This document shows positions 42,290-50,195 of a DNA stretch of 64,000 nt, piece after piece; position 1 is the stretch's first letter; every line of letters starts with the position of its first letter. The notes beneath the pieces are model-generated. The model saw only the letters and a list, made by a program, of their open reading frames with translations. It ran no database searches and had not been told where the DNA came from. Source of the DNA: Mucilaginibacter lappiensis (GTDB taxonomy: Bacteria; Bacteroidota; Bacteroidia; Sphingobacteriales; Sphingobacteriaceae); the NCBI RefSeq assembly GCF_900155965.1, contig NZ_FTMG01000020.1:1-64000 (forward strand). The letters run 5' to 3'. Made by a program: the position numbers and the translations under genes.

Positions 42290-42562
42290 AAATTTTTGGT
42301 ATATTGTATAAAACAACAGCCCGGTTCTCTACTCCAAGAGAACCGGGCTGTTTAGTTAAGGATAAAAAGGCAATAAAAATCGACCGCCTTATGCATAGCT
42401 ATTTGATAATCAGTAAATTAATACTTTTTAAAATTTCTAAAACACGTTAAAACCGTGTTAAAATTTGTTAAAAAGTGTTAAAATCGATGGTTTTGAATGA
42501 ATTTTAAGCATTTTTTACACCGTTTTAGAGTCGAAAAGTGTTAAAATTAGAGGTTTAAAAAG
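42290..42562. ncRNA. Candidate structured RNA or conserved non-coding element, copy A
   Basis: About 273 nt, present again as a reverse complement at 59104-59377. It contains a perfect 14-bp hairpin CAGCCCGGTTCTCT/AGAGAACCGGGCTG (42317-42330/42337-42350), a second small stem AAGGC/GCCTT (42367-42371/42386-42390), the block ATTTGATAATCAGTAAATTA, and four GTTAAAA words spaced 11, 10 and 10 bp. Another conserved block (32 identical bases) covers 42462-42493. No ORF. Direction of any transcript is unknown: read on the minus strand, the strong hairpin would come last and be followed by T-rich sequence like a terminator. Confidence 0.6.
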
Positions 42563-42682
42563 GTTTCTCTTATGGAAAGTTTTCTAAGATGACTGGTATT
42601 ATAAAAATAAGTTTCAAAAAAGGCAAACTCATTAATTTGTCAATCTTATCCGCCACATGAAACTATTCATCATCTAAAGCTT

Positions 42683-42690
42683 TATCTTTG
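42683..42690 (+). promoter_or_regulatory. -7 box TATCTTTG just before mqnC
   Basis: Matches TAnnTTTG and ends 4 bp before the mqnC ATG, implying a very short or absent 5' leader. No clear -33 element. Confidence 0.4.
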
Positions 42691-42694
42691 TTAA

Positions 42695-43819
42695 ATGAAC
42701 ACAGCCGATCTGTTGCAACGCGCTTTGCGATTTGATTTTTTAACCCAGGACGAGGGAGTTTACTTATATAACAATGCCTCTACTGCCGATTTGATGTATA
42801 CTGCCAACGAGCTGCGTAAAAAGCAGGTTCCGCATGGCAAGGTTACCTGGCAGATAGACCGTAATGTAAATACCACCAATGTTTGTATAGCCAATTGCAA
42901 GTTCTGTAACTTTTTCCGCAGGCCCGGGCATGAGGATAGCTACATTACTGATATAGAGACTTATAAAAAGAAGATCGAGGAAACTTTTCGTTATGGTGGC
43001 GATCAATTGCTGCTGCAGGGTGGGCATCATCCCGATCTTAGTCTTCAGTTTTATACTGACCTGTTCAGGGAATTGAAACAGCTGTACCCTAAGCTAAAAC
43101 TACACTCATTAGGTCCGCCGGAAATAGCACACGTAGCTAAACTGGAAGGCATGGCTCATGTTGATGTGCTGAGAGCTATGCAAGAAGCCGGCCTGGATTC
43201 ATTGCCTGGTGCAGGTGCCGAGATCCTGAATGACCGCGTTCGCCGCTTGATATCGAAAGGTAAATGCGGTGGTAAAGAATGGTTGGATGTGATGCGTGCG
43301 GCCCACCAGCTTAATCTGCCTACATCGGCTACTATGATGTTTGGGCACATTGAAACTATAGAAGAGCGATTTGAGCACCTGGTTTGGATTCGGGAGGTAC
43401 AATCAGAAAAACCTGAAGGCGCCCATGGTTTTGTGGCCTTTATCCCCTGGCCGTTCCAGGACGATGGCACGCTGCTACGTAAAGTACGCGGTATCACCAA
43501 CAACGTAACCGGCGACGAATATATCCGCATGATAGCCCTAAGCCGCATTATGCTGCCTAATATCAAGAATATACAGGCCTCCTGGCTTACTGTGGGTAAA
43601 CAAGTGGCACAAATATGTTTACATGCCGGCGCCAATGACTTTGGATCTATCATGATCGAAGAAAATGTAGTATCTGCTGCAGGTGCACCTCACCGGTTTA
43701 CTGCTAAAGGTATCCAGGATTCTATCAAAGAAGCTGGTTTTGAACCACAACTGCGTACACAAAAATACGATTGGCGCGATATTCCCGCCGAAATTGAAGA
43801 ACAGGTTATAAATTATTAA
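42695..43819 (+). CDS. mqnC: Cyclic dehypoxanthinyl futalosine synthase (radical SAM)
   Basis: A 374-residue radical SAM enzyme of the futalosine route to menaquinone. The [4Fe-4S] motif is CIANCKFCNFF (CxxxCxxC, near residue 68-75). MqnC-specific stretches include LLQGGHHPDLSLQFY, GLDSLPGAGAEIL, TSATMMFGHIET, FIPWPFQDDGT and ANDFGSIMIEENVVSAAG. It cyclises dehypoxanthine futalosine. Other mqn genes are not in the window, so the pathway is dispersed. MqnE/CofH are relatives, but the listed motifs fit MqnC best. Confidence 0.92.
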   Translation: MNTADLLQRALRFDFLTQDEGVYLYNNASTADLMYTANELRKKQVPHGKVTWQIDRNVNTTNVCIANCKFCNFFRRPGHEDSYITDIETYKKKIEETFRYGGDQLLLQGGHHPDLSLQFYTDLFRELKQLYPKLKLHSLGPPEIAHVAKLEGMAHVDVLRAMQEAGLDSLPGAGAEILNDRVRRLISKGKCGGKEWLDVMRAAHQLNLPTSATMMFGHIETIEERFEHLVWIREVQSEKPEGAHGFVAFIPWPFQDDGTLLRKVRGITNNVTGDEYIRMIALSRIMLPNIKNIQASWLTVGKQVAQICLHAGANDFGSIMIEENVVSAAGAPHRFTAKGIQDSIKEAGFEPQLRTQKYDWRDIPAEIEEQVINY

Positions 43820-43821
43820 TA

Positions 43822-43935
43822 CCGGGTTCGGGTTGTGAGTTACGAGGCTCGGGGACTGGATCAATCTTTTAAATTTTATAACTTGATTTCTTTTATTTCA
43901 ACACGCAACACGAACCTCAAAACACGTAACTGAAC
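43822..43935. repeat. Low-complexity inverted repeat between mqnC and scpB
   Basis: CGGGTTCGGGTTGTGAGTTA at the left is loosely complementary to CACGAACC and AACACGTAACTGAAC at the right, just before the scpB start. Same style as the other word-type repeats but different words. Confidence 0.5.
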
Positions 43936-43937
43936 AA

Positions 43938-44489
43938 ATGGAGCATCATATAGAGGCATTAATTTTCGCGTCGGAACAGGGCATTCGCATGGAGGAGATC
44001 ATGTACTGCCTGCAAGCTGCGTTTGAACGTGATTTCACTGTTGATGAGGTAAATGAAAGTTTAATCGCTATCAAAAGCAAATACAATGATGATAGTCTGG
44101 CTATTGAGCTGGTCAAAATCAACAATAGTTACCAGTTTCTGACCAAGAAGCAGTATCATCCGGTTATTAATTTATTGCAGCTGCAGCGTTCTAAAAAAAG
44201 GTTAAGCCAGGCAGCTTTAGAAACCCTGGCCATTATTGCTTACAAGCAGCCGGTAACCAAAACTGATGTTGAGCAGATACGCGGTGTAAATTGCGATTAC
44301 TCGATACAAAAATTATTGGAAAAAGAATTGATTGCCATCATTGGAAAGTCGGAAGGTGTTGGAAAACCTATTCTATATGGTACCAGCAACATGTTTATGG
44401 ACTATTTTGGTATAAATAGTATAGATGAATTACCTCAAATTAAGGATTTTACAACTAATACCGCAACCATAGGCGAACAAACAGAATAA
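43938..44489 (+). CDS. scpB: Segregation and condensation protein B
   Basis: A 183-residue protein with two winged helices. ScpB dimers bind ScpA and Smc to form the bacterial condensin that compacts and segregates the chromosome. The conserved core LSQAALETLAIIAYKQPVTKTDVEQIRGVNCDYSIQKLLEKELIA (near 93-136) is diagnostic, as is KPILYGTSNMFMDYFGI. scpA is not nearby. A small acidic protein gene follows 130 bp downstream. Confidence 0.94.
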   Translation: MEHHIEALIFASEQGIRMEEIMYCLQAAFERDFTVDEVNESLIAIKSKYNDDSLAIELVKINNSYQFLTKKQYHPVINLLQLQRSKKRLSQAALETLAIIAYKQPVTKTDVEQIRGVNCDYSIQKLLEKELIAIIGKSEGVGKPILYGTSNMFMDYFGINSIDELPQIKDFTTNTATIGEQTE

Positions 44490-44619
44490 TTTTAAAAGAT
44501 ATTTTTAATAAAAATGATTTTAATTATTTTTACTACTGAATTAGTCGCCAGAAGTAAGAAAACAACCTAAGGCCGATTTAAATTATATTGATAAAGTTTT
44601 ACTAAAAAAATCCGTTACA

Positions 44620-44820
44620 ATGGGAACGCCAAAAAAACCGAGCACTAAAAAGATCGACAACTCAGAAGACGAAAATGATGACGATGATGATCAATCGCTT
44701 ACTCCGAAAAAGAAAAAAGAGATTGACGAAGATGAGGATGACTATGATCAGCCATTAGATGATGATTTGGGCCGAGGAGGATACGAATCATTTGACGATG
44801 ACGACGACGACGACTTTTAA
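44620..44820 (+). CDS. Small acidic disordered protein ending in poly-Asp-Phe
   Basis: A 66-residue protein of almost only Asp, Glu, Lys, Ser and Pro, with no hydrophobic core, so it should be disordered. It has a Lys-rich start (KKPSTKK), two acidic blocks and the C terminus YESFDDDDDDDF. I do not recognise a named family; similar acidic proteins are found in Sphingobacteriaceae. A Phe after an acidic run resembles the C-terminal tip of single-stranded-DNA-binding protein, which recruits DNA-repair enzymes; this is a resemblance only, since SSB ends in Pro-Phe. Confidence 0.65.
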   Translation: MGTPKKPSTKKIDNSEDENDDDDDQSLTPKKKKEIDEDEDDYDQPLDDDLGRGGYESFDDDDDDDF

Positions 44821-44904
44821 TTATTAAGATACATACCCAGTTACAAAAGCGTTCAGTGGCATGCCCTGAATGCTTTTTTTATATTTGCCCTCCAGCAACA
44901 TCCT

Positions 44905-46023
44905 ATGACCATTACAGAAGTAAAAGACAAAACCTCAAAAAAAGCCTTCTTAAACATAGCCCGTATTATCTATAAAAATGATAAAACATGGGTTTGTCCG
45001 CTTGATAACGATATTGAGGCCGTATTTGATCCGGCAAAAAACAATTTTCATCAGGATGGAAAATGCACACGCTGGATATTGACCGATCATAATAACCAGT
45101 TAATTGGTCGTGTTGCCGCATTTATCAATAACAAAAAAGCATATCATTATGAGCAGCCAACTGGCGGTATGGGCTTTTTTGAATGTATTGATAACCAGGA
45201 TGCTGCTTTCTTATTGTTTGATACTGCTAAAAAATGGTTACAGGATAATGGTATGCAAGCTATGGATGGCCCTATTAATTTTGGTGAAAATGATAACTTC
45301 TGGGGCTTACTGGTGGAGGGCTTTACCCATCCTTCCTATGGGATGAATTATAATCCTATCTATTATAAAGCCTTTTTTGAATCATATGGTTTTAAAACAC
45401 TCTATGAACAGATCACCAACCACCTGGATGTGCATAAGCCATTTTCAGAAAGGTTCACTAAAATTGCCAATTGGGTAATTCAGAAACCAGGATATGATTT
45501 CAGGCATTTCAAGGTAAAGGAAATGGAAAAGTTTGCAGCCGATTTTATAGATATATACAATGATGCCTGGCGCGATTTTGATAATTTTGTCCCCATAACG
45601 CATGCTACTATAGCCGAAAGCTTTGAGAAAATGAAGCCGTTGATGGACGAAAAGCTAATATGGTTTGCCTATATCGACGACGAACCGGCTTCATTTATTA
45701 TCATTTTACCGGACGCCAATCAAATGCTTAAACCACTTAACGGAAAGTTAAATTTGATAGGCAAACTCAAATTTCTGTATTATCGCTGGAAAGGAGTGTC
45801 GCGGATGCGGGCTATTGTTATGGGTACTAAACAGAAATTTCAGAAGCATGGCTTAGAGTCGGCCATATTTATTAAATTAAAGGAATACGTTTTGCCTTTA
45901 AAGCAATATGACGAACTGGAATTATCGTGGGTTGGCGATTTTAATGAGAAAATGATTGCCATACACAGTGCAGTTGGGGCTACATTTGGCAAAAAGCATT
46001 TAACAATGCGTTACATTTTTTAA
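44905..46023 (+). CDS. GNAT-like N-acetyltransferase domain protein
   Basis: A 372-residue soluble protein. The N-terminal half resembles GNAT acetyltransferases (RWILTDHNNQLIGRVAAFINN; MGFFECIDNQDAAFLLFDTAKKWL; DGPINFGENDNFWGLLVEGF), and the C-terminal half has a second related domain (WFAYIDDEPASFIIILPDAN; HGLESAIFIKLKEYV). Homologues are widespread in Bacteroidota as hypothetical GNAT proteins, with unknown substrate. A good -7 box TATATTTG lies 17 bp before the ATG. It converges on an XRE regulator with a terminator hairpin between. Confidence 0.72.
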   Translation: MTITEVKDKTSKKAFLNIARIIYKNDKTWVCPLDNDIEAVFDPAKNNFHQDGKCTRWILTDHNNQLIGRVAAFINNKKAYHYEQPTGGMGFFECIDNQDAAFLLFDTAKKWLQDNGMQAMDGPINFGENDNFWGLLVEGFTHPSYGMNYNPIYYKAFFESYGFKTLYEQITNHLDVHKPFSERFTKIANWVIQKPGYDFRHFKVKEMEKFAADFIDIYNDAWRDFDNFVPITHATIAESFEKMKPLMDEKLIWFAYIDDEPASFIIILPDANQMLKPLNGKLNLIGKLKFLYYRWKGVSRMRAIVMGTKQKFQKHGLESAIFIKLKEYVLPLKQYDELELSWVGDFNEKMIAIHSAVGATFGKKHLTMRYIF

Positions 46024-46050
46024 CTAAGCCCGGCATTACACCGGGCCTTA
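46024..46050. terminator. Bidirectional terminator hairpin
   Basis: CTAAGCCCGG and CCGGGCCTTAG form a GC-rich stem around CATTACA between two convergent genes. Confidence 0.65.
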
Positions 46051-46052
46051 GA

Positions 46053-46394
46053 TTATGCAGTAGCTTTTGAATGCCGCAGCTCTTCAAATAGCTCGATTAC
46101 CTTTTTTTGCAGATCAATAACTTCTGTTTCCCGATCCATCAACCGTTTGTTAACGGTTTCAAGTTCATTGACAAATTTTTGATCCTGCTCGGCATCATTA
46201 AATGTAAGAAGTTGAACTACAGACATTTCGAACAAAGTTGCAATTTGTTCAAGCCTCGATAAATTGATATCAGTTATTCCAGTTTCAATCTTTGAAAAGG
46301 CTGGAATAGAGATATCCAATCGTTTGGCAACATCTTCCTGGCTCCACCCCTTTTGATGACGTAACAGTCTGATTTTTTTCCCAAGTGTTTTCAT
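46053..46394 (-). CDS. XRE-family helix-turn-helix regulator with coiled-coil tail
   Basis: A 113-residue regulator. The HTH_3 domain (residues 5-60) shows IRLLRHQKGWSQEDVAKRLDISIPAFSKIETG; the remaining part (about 68-110) is a predicted coiled coil rich in Glu and Lys (ELETVNKRLMDRETEVIDLQKKVIELFEEL), probably for dimerisation. Similar small regulators are common in Bacteroidota and their targets are not known. Dyad sequences in its upstream region may be its own operator. Confidence 0.85.
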   Translation of the reverse strand: MKTLGKKIRLLRHQKGWSQEDVAKRLDISIPAFSKIETGITDINLSRLEQIATLFEMSVVQLLTFNDAEQDQKFVNELETVNKRLMDRETEVIDLQKKVIELFEELRHSKATA

Positions 46395-46703
46395 GTGAGT
46401 TTAATAATAGTAATAGTTAGGTTTCGCGAAAGTTAATTACTTTGCAATAGTATTTATTATTACGCTAATTATCAACTAATTTGCATTTTTTTTTATTTAA
46501 AAGTGAAACTTTTTTAAACAATATTCGTTTAAGGGTATCTCTTTTTGCAAAAGTGTATTCTTAACAATCATTAAATCAGCACATTAATTCTTAATTAAGT
46601 TATTGATTATCATTAAAATGTAATTTAATGATAATATAATGAAAATTTCAGAGGTTATAAAAATATAAATTCTACTTTTGTACTGTAACTTTTTTAATTA
46701 CAG
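46395..46703. promoter_or_regulatory. Divergent control region between XRE and Rrf2 genes
   Basis: AT-rich, no ORF. On the XRE side TTTCGCGAAA (46422-46431) is a 10-bp palindrome flanked by TAATAATA (46402-46409) and TATTATTA (46455-46462), a possible XRE operator. On the Rrf2 side there is a -7 box TACTTTTG (46674-46681) followed immediately by the dyad TGTAACTTTTTTAATTACA (46684-46702). Confidence 0.55.
46684..46702 (+). promoter_or_regulatory. Rrf2-type operator, copy 1
   Basis: TGTAACTTTTTTAATTACA, ending 1 bp before the Rrf2 ATG and overlapping the expected transcription start. It shares TGTAACnnnTTTAATTACA with the site at 47129-47147. Confidence 0.65.
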
Positions 46704-47111
46704 ATGAACGGGCAATTTCAGATAGCAATTCACATTCTTACCCTACTTGACCAGGCTAATGATGAACTTTTATCGTCTGAATATATTGCTGGCAGCATTA
46801 ACATTAATCCGGCATTGGTACGTAAAGAGATACGTAACCTGCGCAATTACGGATTGATTAATAGTAAAGAAGGAAAAACAGGTGGTTATAGCCTCGGGAA
46901 AGCGCCGAATAATATTGCCTTATCCGATGTATATAAGGCAGTAAAAAGCCATCCGGCATTAGGCCAAGCTAAAAATCTACCTAATCCTGCCTGTGCTGTT
47001 GGCCGACAAATCAATCAACATCTGGATGATTTAGCTGCTGAAGTAGATACAGCTATCATTAGTAAATTAACAAAAATTACACTGGCTGACTTCAGTCAAA
47101 AATTTAAATAA
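46704..47111 (+). CDS. Rrf2-family transcriptional regulator (YwnA-like)
   Basis: A 135-residue winged-helix protein of the Rrf2/BadM family: HILTLLDQANDELLSSEYIAGSININPALVRKEIRNLRNYGLI forms the HTH (residues 9-51), followed by the wing NSKEGKTGGYSLGK. It has a single Cys (CAVGRQ, near 113) rather than the three Cys ligands of iron-sulfur-sensing IscR/NsrR, so cluster binding is unlikely; single-Cys redox sensing is possible. The next gene is an NAD(P)H-binding oxidoreductase, and an identical-type operator precedes each gene. Confidence 0.87.
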   Translation: MNGQFQIAIHILTLLDQANDELLSSEYIAGSININPALVRKEIRNLRNYGLINSKEGKTGGYSLGKAPNNIALSDVYKAVKSHPALGQAKNLPNPACAVGRQINQHLDDLAAEVDTAIISKLTKITLADFSQKFK

Positions 47112-47128
47112 CTTTTTTTAAACAAAAC

Positions 47129-47147
47129 TGTAACAAATTTAATTACA
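47129..47147 (+). promoter_or_regulatory. Rrf2-type operator, copy 2
   Basis: TGTAACAAATTTAATTACA, 16 of 19 positions identical to 46684-46702, placed before the oxidoreductase gene. Confidence 0.65.
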
Positions 47148-47165
47148 TATAAAAACAATTCCATT

Positions 47166-47819
47166 ATGAAAATAGCACTAATAGGCGCCACTGGTAATGT
47201 TGGCCAAACCATTTTAAATGAAGCATTATTACGTGGTTATGAAGTAACCGCTATTGCCCGTGATCCAAAAAAGTTGGATATAACCAATGATAAACTAACA
47301 TTAAAGGCAGTTGATATATTCAATATAGATAGCTTAGCCGAAGCACTTAAAGGCCATGATGCCGTAGTAAGCGCTTACAATTCAGGATGGGCAAACCCTA
47401 ATATTTATGATGATTTTATTGCAGGTTCCGAAGCTATCCAACAAGCGGTAAAGCAATCTGGTGTTAAACGTTTATTGGTTATTGGCGGGGCCGGAAGCCT
47501 GGAAATTGCTCCTGGTGTTCAATTGGTCGACTCTCCTAACTTTCCGGCAGCATACAAACCCGGCGCTTCGGCAGCCCGAGATTATTTGAATATCCTGCGT
47601 AAGGAAGAAAATCTGGATTGGACATTTTTAAGTCCGGCTATCAACATGCACCCTGATGCACATGGCGAACCCACCAGGAAATTCCGTTTAGGTACCGATC
47701 AGCCGGTGTTTAATGAAAAGGGTGAAAACAATATTCTTATTGAGGATCTGGCAGTAGCCGTTATCGACGAGCTGGAAAACAACCAGTTTATAAAACGCAG
47801 ATTTACTTTGGGGTATTAA
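47166..47819 (+). CDS. NAD(P)H-binding oxidoreductase (atypical SDR, YwnB/BVR-like)
   Basis: A 217-residue atypical short-chain dehydrogenase. KIALIGATGNVGQTILNEAL is the NAD(P)-binding motif; later VVSAYNSGW, LLVIGGAGSLEIAPG and DWTFLSPAINMHP match the NmrA/BVR-B-like group that includes Bacillus YwnB. Enzymatic activity is uncertain in this group. The gene order Rrf2 regulator then oxidoreductase and the shared operator strongly imply control by the neighbouring protein. A strong hairpin separates it from convergent prmA. Confidence 0.85.
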   Translation: MKIALIGATGNVGQTILNEALLRGYEVTAIARDPKKLDITNDKLTLKAVDIFNIDSLAEALKGHDAVVSAYNSGWANPNIYDDFIAGSEAIQQAVKQSGVKRLLVIGGAGSLEIAPGVQLVDSPNFPAAYKPGASAARDYLNILRKEENLDWTFLSPAINMHPDAHGEPTRKFRLGTDQPVFNEKGENNILIEDLAVAVIDELENNQFIKRRFTLGY

Positions 47820-47821
47820 TA

Positions 47822-47860
47822 AAAATGCCGCTGTTATTATTCGAGTAACAGCGGCATTTT
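47822..47860. terminator. Bidirectional rho-independent terminator
   Basis: AAAATGCCGCTGTTA pairs perfectly (15 bp) with TAACAGCGGCATTTT between the convergent oxidoreductase and prmA genes; A-run and T-run on both sides. Confidence 0.9.
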
Positions 47861-47866
47861 AAATAA

Positions 47867-48703
47867 CTACTTTACAAATTTAGCAGCTACCCAATCATTT
47901 GTTTTTTTATGGGTAATATATTTCAGGCCATGCTTCCTGGCTTCATCAGTAATAATCTCCAAATCAGGCGATTCATAAAATCCGCTGAAATAGATCTCTC
48001 CTCCCTGCTTTAATACCTGAGCGTAACGTTCCATTTGATCCAGAAGGATATTCCGGTTTATATTAGCCAGGATAATATCATATTGTTCATCAGGGATTGC
48101 TTCTTTTGACCCACATAATGGGATGATATTAACAGTGTGATTAAGGGCTGAGTTTTCGATAGTACTGTCATAACATACCGGATCATAATCAATTGCAGTA
48201 ATTTCGGCAGCATTTAGTTTGGCAGCCATAATAGCCAGAATACCTGTTCCGCAGCCCATATCCAGTACTTTTTTACCGGCAAAATCATTTTCCAATATCA
48301 ACTCCAGCATCATCGAAGTGGTTTGATGATGCCCTGTACCAAATGCCATCTTTGGGTCGATCACAATCTCATAAGGAAACTCGGGCCTGGCAGGGTGAAA
48401 AGTAGCCCTTACATATATCTTATCCCCTATTTCTATGGGTTCAAAATTACTCTCCCATACTTCGTTCCAATTTTTCTGCGGGATAAACACTATCTCATAG
48501 CTAAAAGTGAACATCTCGCGGTATGGCAGTAATTGCTCATTGAGTTGTTCCTCATTAAAATCATCGGTAGGGATGTATGCCTTGAAACCAAATTCCAGCT
48601 CTTCAAAAGTATCAAAACCAATCTCACCCAAGGCATTAATCAATAAATCCTGCTGATAATCTTCGGTAGTGATGGTGGTAAAAAGTAATTCGTAATAGTT
48701 CAT
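47867..48703 (-). CDS. prmA: Ribosomal protein L11 methyltransferase
   Basis: A 278-residue class I methyltransferase. An N-terminal substrate-recognition domain (1-110) is followed by the SAM-binding motif VLDMGCGTGILAIMAAKL (near 149-166) and the PrmA-specific stretches FGTGHHQTTSMML and DIILANINRNILLDQM. It trimethylates lysines of L11 near the ribosomal GTPase centre. The start at 48703 (MNYYELLF) is typical; an ATG at 48724 adds seven untypical residues. It closes a minus-strand group with tpiA. Confidence 0.93.
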   Translation of the reverse strand: MNYYELLFTTITTEDYQQDLLINALGEIGFDTFEELEFGFKAYIPTDDFNEEQLNEQLLPYREMFTFSYEIVFIPQKNWNEVWESNFEPIEIGDKIYVRATFHPARPEFPYEIVIDPKMAFGTGHHQTTSMMLELILENDFAGKKVLDMGCGTGILAIMAAKLNAAEITAIDYDPVCYDSTIENSALNHTVNIIPLCGSKEAIPDEQYDIILANINRNILLDQMERYAQVLKQGGEIYFSGFYESPDLEIITDEARKHGLKYITHKKTNDWVAAKFVK

Positions 48704-48738
48704 TATTAATAATTGATAAATCATTATAGCGACGGGCC

Positions 48739-49212
48739 CTATGCCGCAACTTCAACCTCTGCCGGAGCCGATGGCTTAACAAACTTACGCCTGTCGATCA
48801 AAAACAGGATAACAAAGGTAAACACCCAGTAAAAAAGTTGAATTTCTGAAAGATACCACCAAAAGCTATAAAACGGCGCAGTTCCATCCGCCTGATCCCA
48901 TATGATATAACTGATGGAACCTGCAAAAGCAATACAAACCGCCGCAATACATATCCCGATAATTAATCGCGCCTTAAAGCTTTTTACAGCATAGTTATCC
49001 CATAATGGCACTACAATCAGGTACTGGGTCAAAATACCAACCACAAGTAATAAGGGCCAAAAAAGGTGAAAGTAAGCCATTAAACTGTATAAATTACCAT
49101 CGCCTATTTCGATCAATTTCATGGGGTGACTGGGCAGATTATACTCCACCACGGCCCAATAGATGCCGAAATCAATAAAGATTGGTAAAATAACTTTTAA
49201 CAGCTTCCTCAT
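48739..49212 (-). CDS. Uncharacterised four-helix membrane protein
   Basis: A 157-residue protein with four hydrophobic segments (VILPIFIDFGIYWAV, YFHLFWPLLLVVGILTQYLI, ARLIIGICIAAVCIAFAGSI, LFYWVFTFVILFLID) and a short charged C terminus. I recognise no family. It lies between tpiA and prmA in the same direction, an arrangement seen in relatives; function unknown. Confidence 0.65.
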   Translation of the reverse strand: MRKLLKVILPIFIDFGIYWAVVEYNLPSHPMKLIEIGDGNLYSLMAYFHLFWPLLLVVGILTQYLIVVPLWDNYAVKSFKARLIIGICIAAVCIAFAGSISYIIWDQADGTAPFYSFWWYLSEIQLFYWVFTFVILFLIDRRKFVKPSAPAEVEVAA

Positions 49213-49214
49213 GG

Positions 49215-49334
49215 TTAGATATGAGTATGGAGATATGAGATTTGAGATTATTTTTATCTAACATCACAAATCTGTTTCTGTTTGATATGTGCATTGTTAT
49301 CTCAATACCCATATCTCACATCTCATATCTAATT
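49215..49334. repeat. AGATATGAGAT-word inverted repeat
   Basis: ATATGAGTATGGAGATATGA at the left pairs with ACCCATATCTCACATCTCAT at the right. It fills the whole gap between the tpiA stop and the start of the membrane protein gene. Same vocabulary as 27223 and 53922. Confidence 0.7.
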
Positions 49335-49337
49335 TAA

Positions 49338-50102
49338 TTAATTAAATACTTTTACAATATCCACAAAATCGCGCGATTTAAGAGAAGCTCCTCCTATCAA
49401 ACCACCATCGATATCTGGCTGAGCAAATAATTCGGGCGCATTTTTAGGGTTACAGCTACCGCCATACAAAATAGTGGTATTATCGGCTACTTCCTGGCTG
49501 TATTTAGTGGCAATTTCTTTGCGGATAAACGCGTGAATTTCCTGCGCTTGTTCTGATGACGCGGTTACACCTGTACCAATAGCCCAAACCGGTTCGTAAG
49601 CTATCACTAACTTTGAAAAATGCGCAGCATCCAGGTGGAATACACCTTCAACAAGCTGGCTTTTGATGATATTAAAATACTGATTAGCTTCGCGTTCCTG
49701 CAAAGTTTCGCCAATACAAAATATCGGGCGAAGGTCATTTGCCAGCGCTGTATCGGTTTTTTTAGCTAACAATTCATTAGTTTCACCAAAATACTGGCGA
49801 CGTTCTGAGTGCCCCAGGATCACATAAGCTGCGCCTATTGATTTGATCATTTTGGCTGATATCTCACCGGTATAAGCTCCGGATTCTGCCTGGTGTGCAT
49901 TTTGAGCGCCTAAAGAAACTTTACTATATCCTTTCGCCAATTGTACCAGGCTATGTAAGTGAATAAAAGGACTACAGATAACCGCTTCCTGTGTACCGGT
50001 TACTTCATCTTTTACCATGTTGATGATTTCAGAAAATACGCCTAAACCTTCGTTATAGTCAAGATTCATTTTCCAGTTACCGGCAACAATTTTTTTTCTC
50101 AT
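49338..50102 (-). CDS. tpiA: Triosephosphate isomerase
   Basis: A 254-residue TIM barrel interconverting dihydroxyacetone phosphate and glyceraldehyde 3-phosphate. The substrate Lys is in AGNWKMN (residue 11), the catalytic His in ILGHSERR (near 96), the catalytic Glu in AYEPVWAIGTG (near 169) and the phosphate loop in LYGGSCNP. All standard. It is transcribed with the GlmU-like gene upstream and followed by a membrane protein and prmA. Confidence 0.97.
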   Translation of the reverse strand: MRKKIVAGNWKMNLDYNEGLGVFSEIINMVKDEVTGTQEAVICSPFIHLHSLVQLAKGYSKVSLGAQNAHQAESGAYTGEISAKMIKSIGAAYVILGHSERRQYFGETNELLAKKTDTALANDLRPIFCIGETLQEREANQYFNIIKSQLVEGVFHLDAAHFSKLVIAYEPVWAIGTGVTASSEQAQEIHAFIRKEIATKYSQEVADNTTILYGGSCNPKNAPELFAQPDIDGGLIGGASLKSRDFVDIVKVFN

Positions 50103-50195
50103 GATGGTGTTTTTTTGATTGTTTTTATTGAATTGAGTTGGCAGAGTTTAACATAAATAAAAGACGCAAATATGCATCTTTACAAATGGATCCTC

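Noticed and set aside
42317..42350. GC-rich hairpin read as a plain terminator
   Set aside because: In both copies the hairpin is only part of a conserved 273-nt unit, and neither copy has a strong T-run, so a simple terminator does not explain it.
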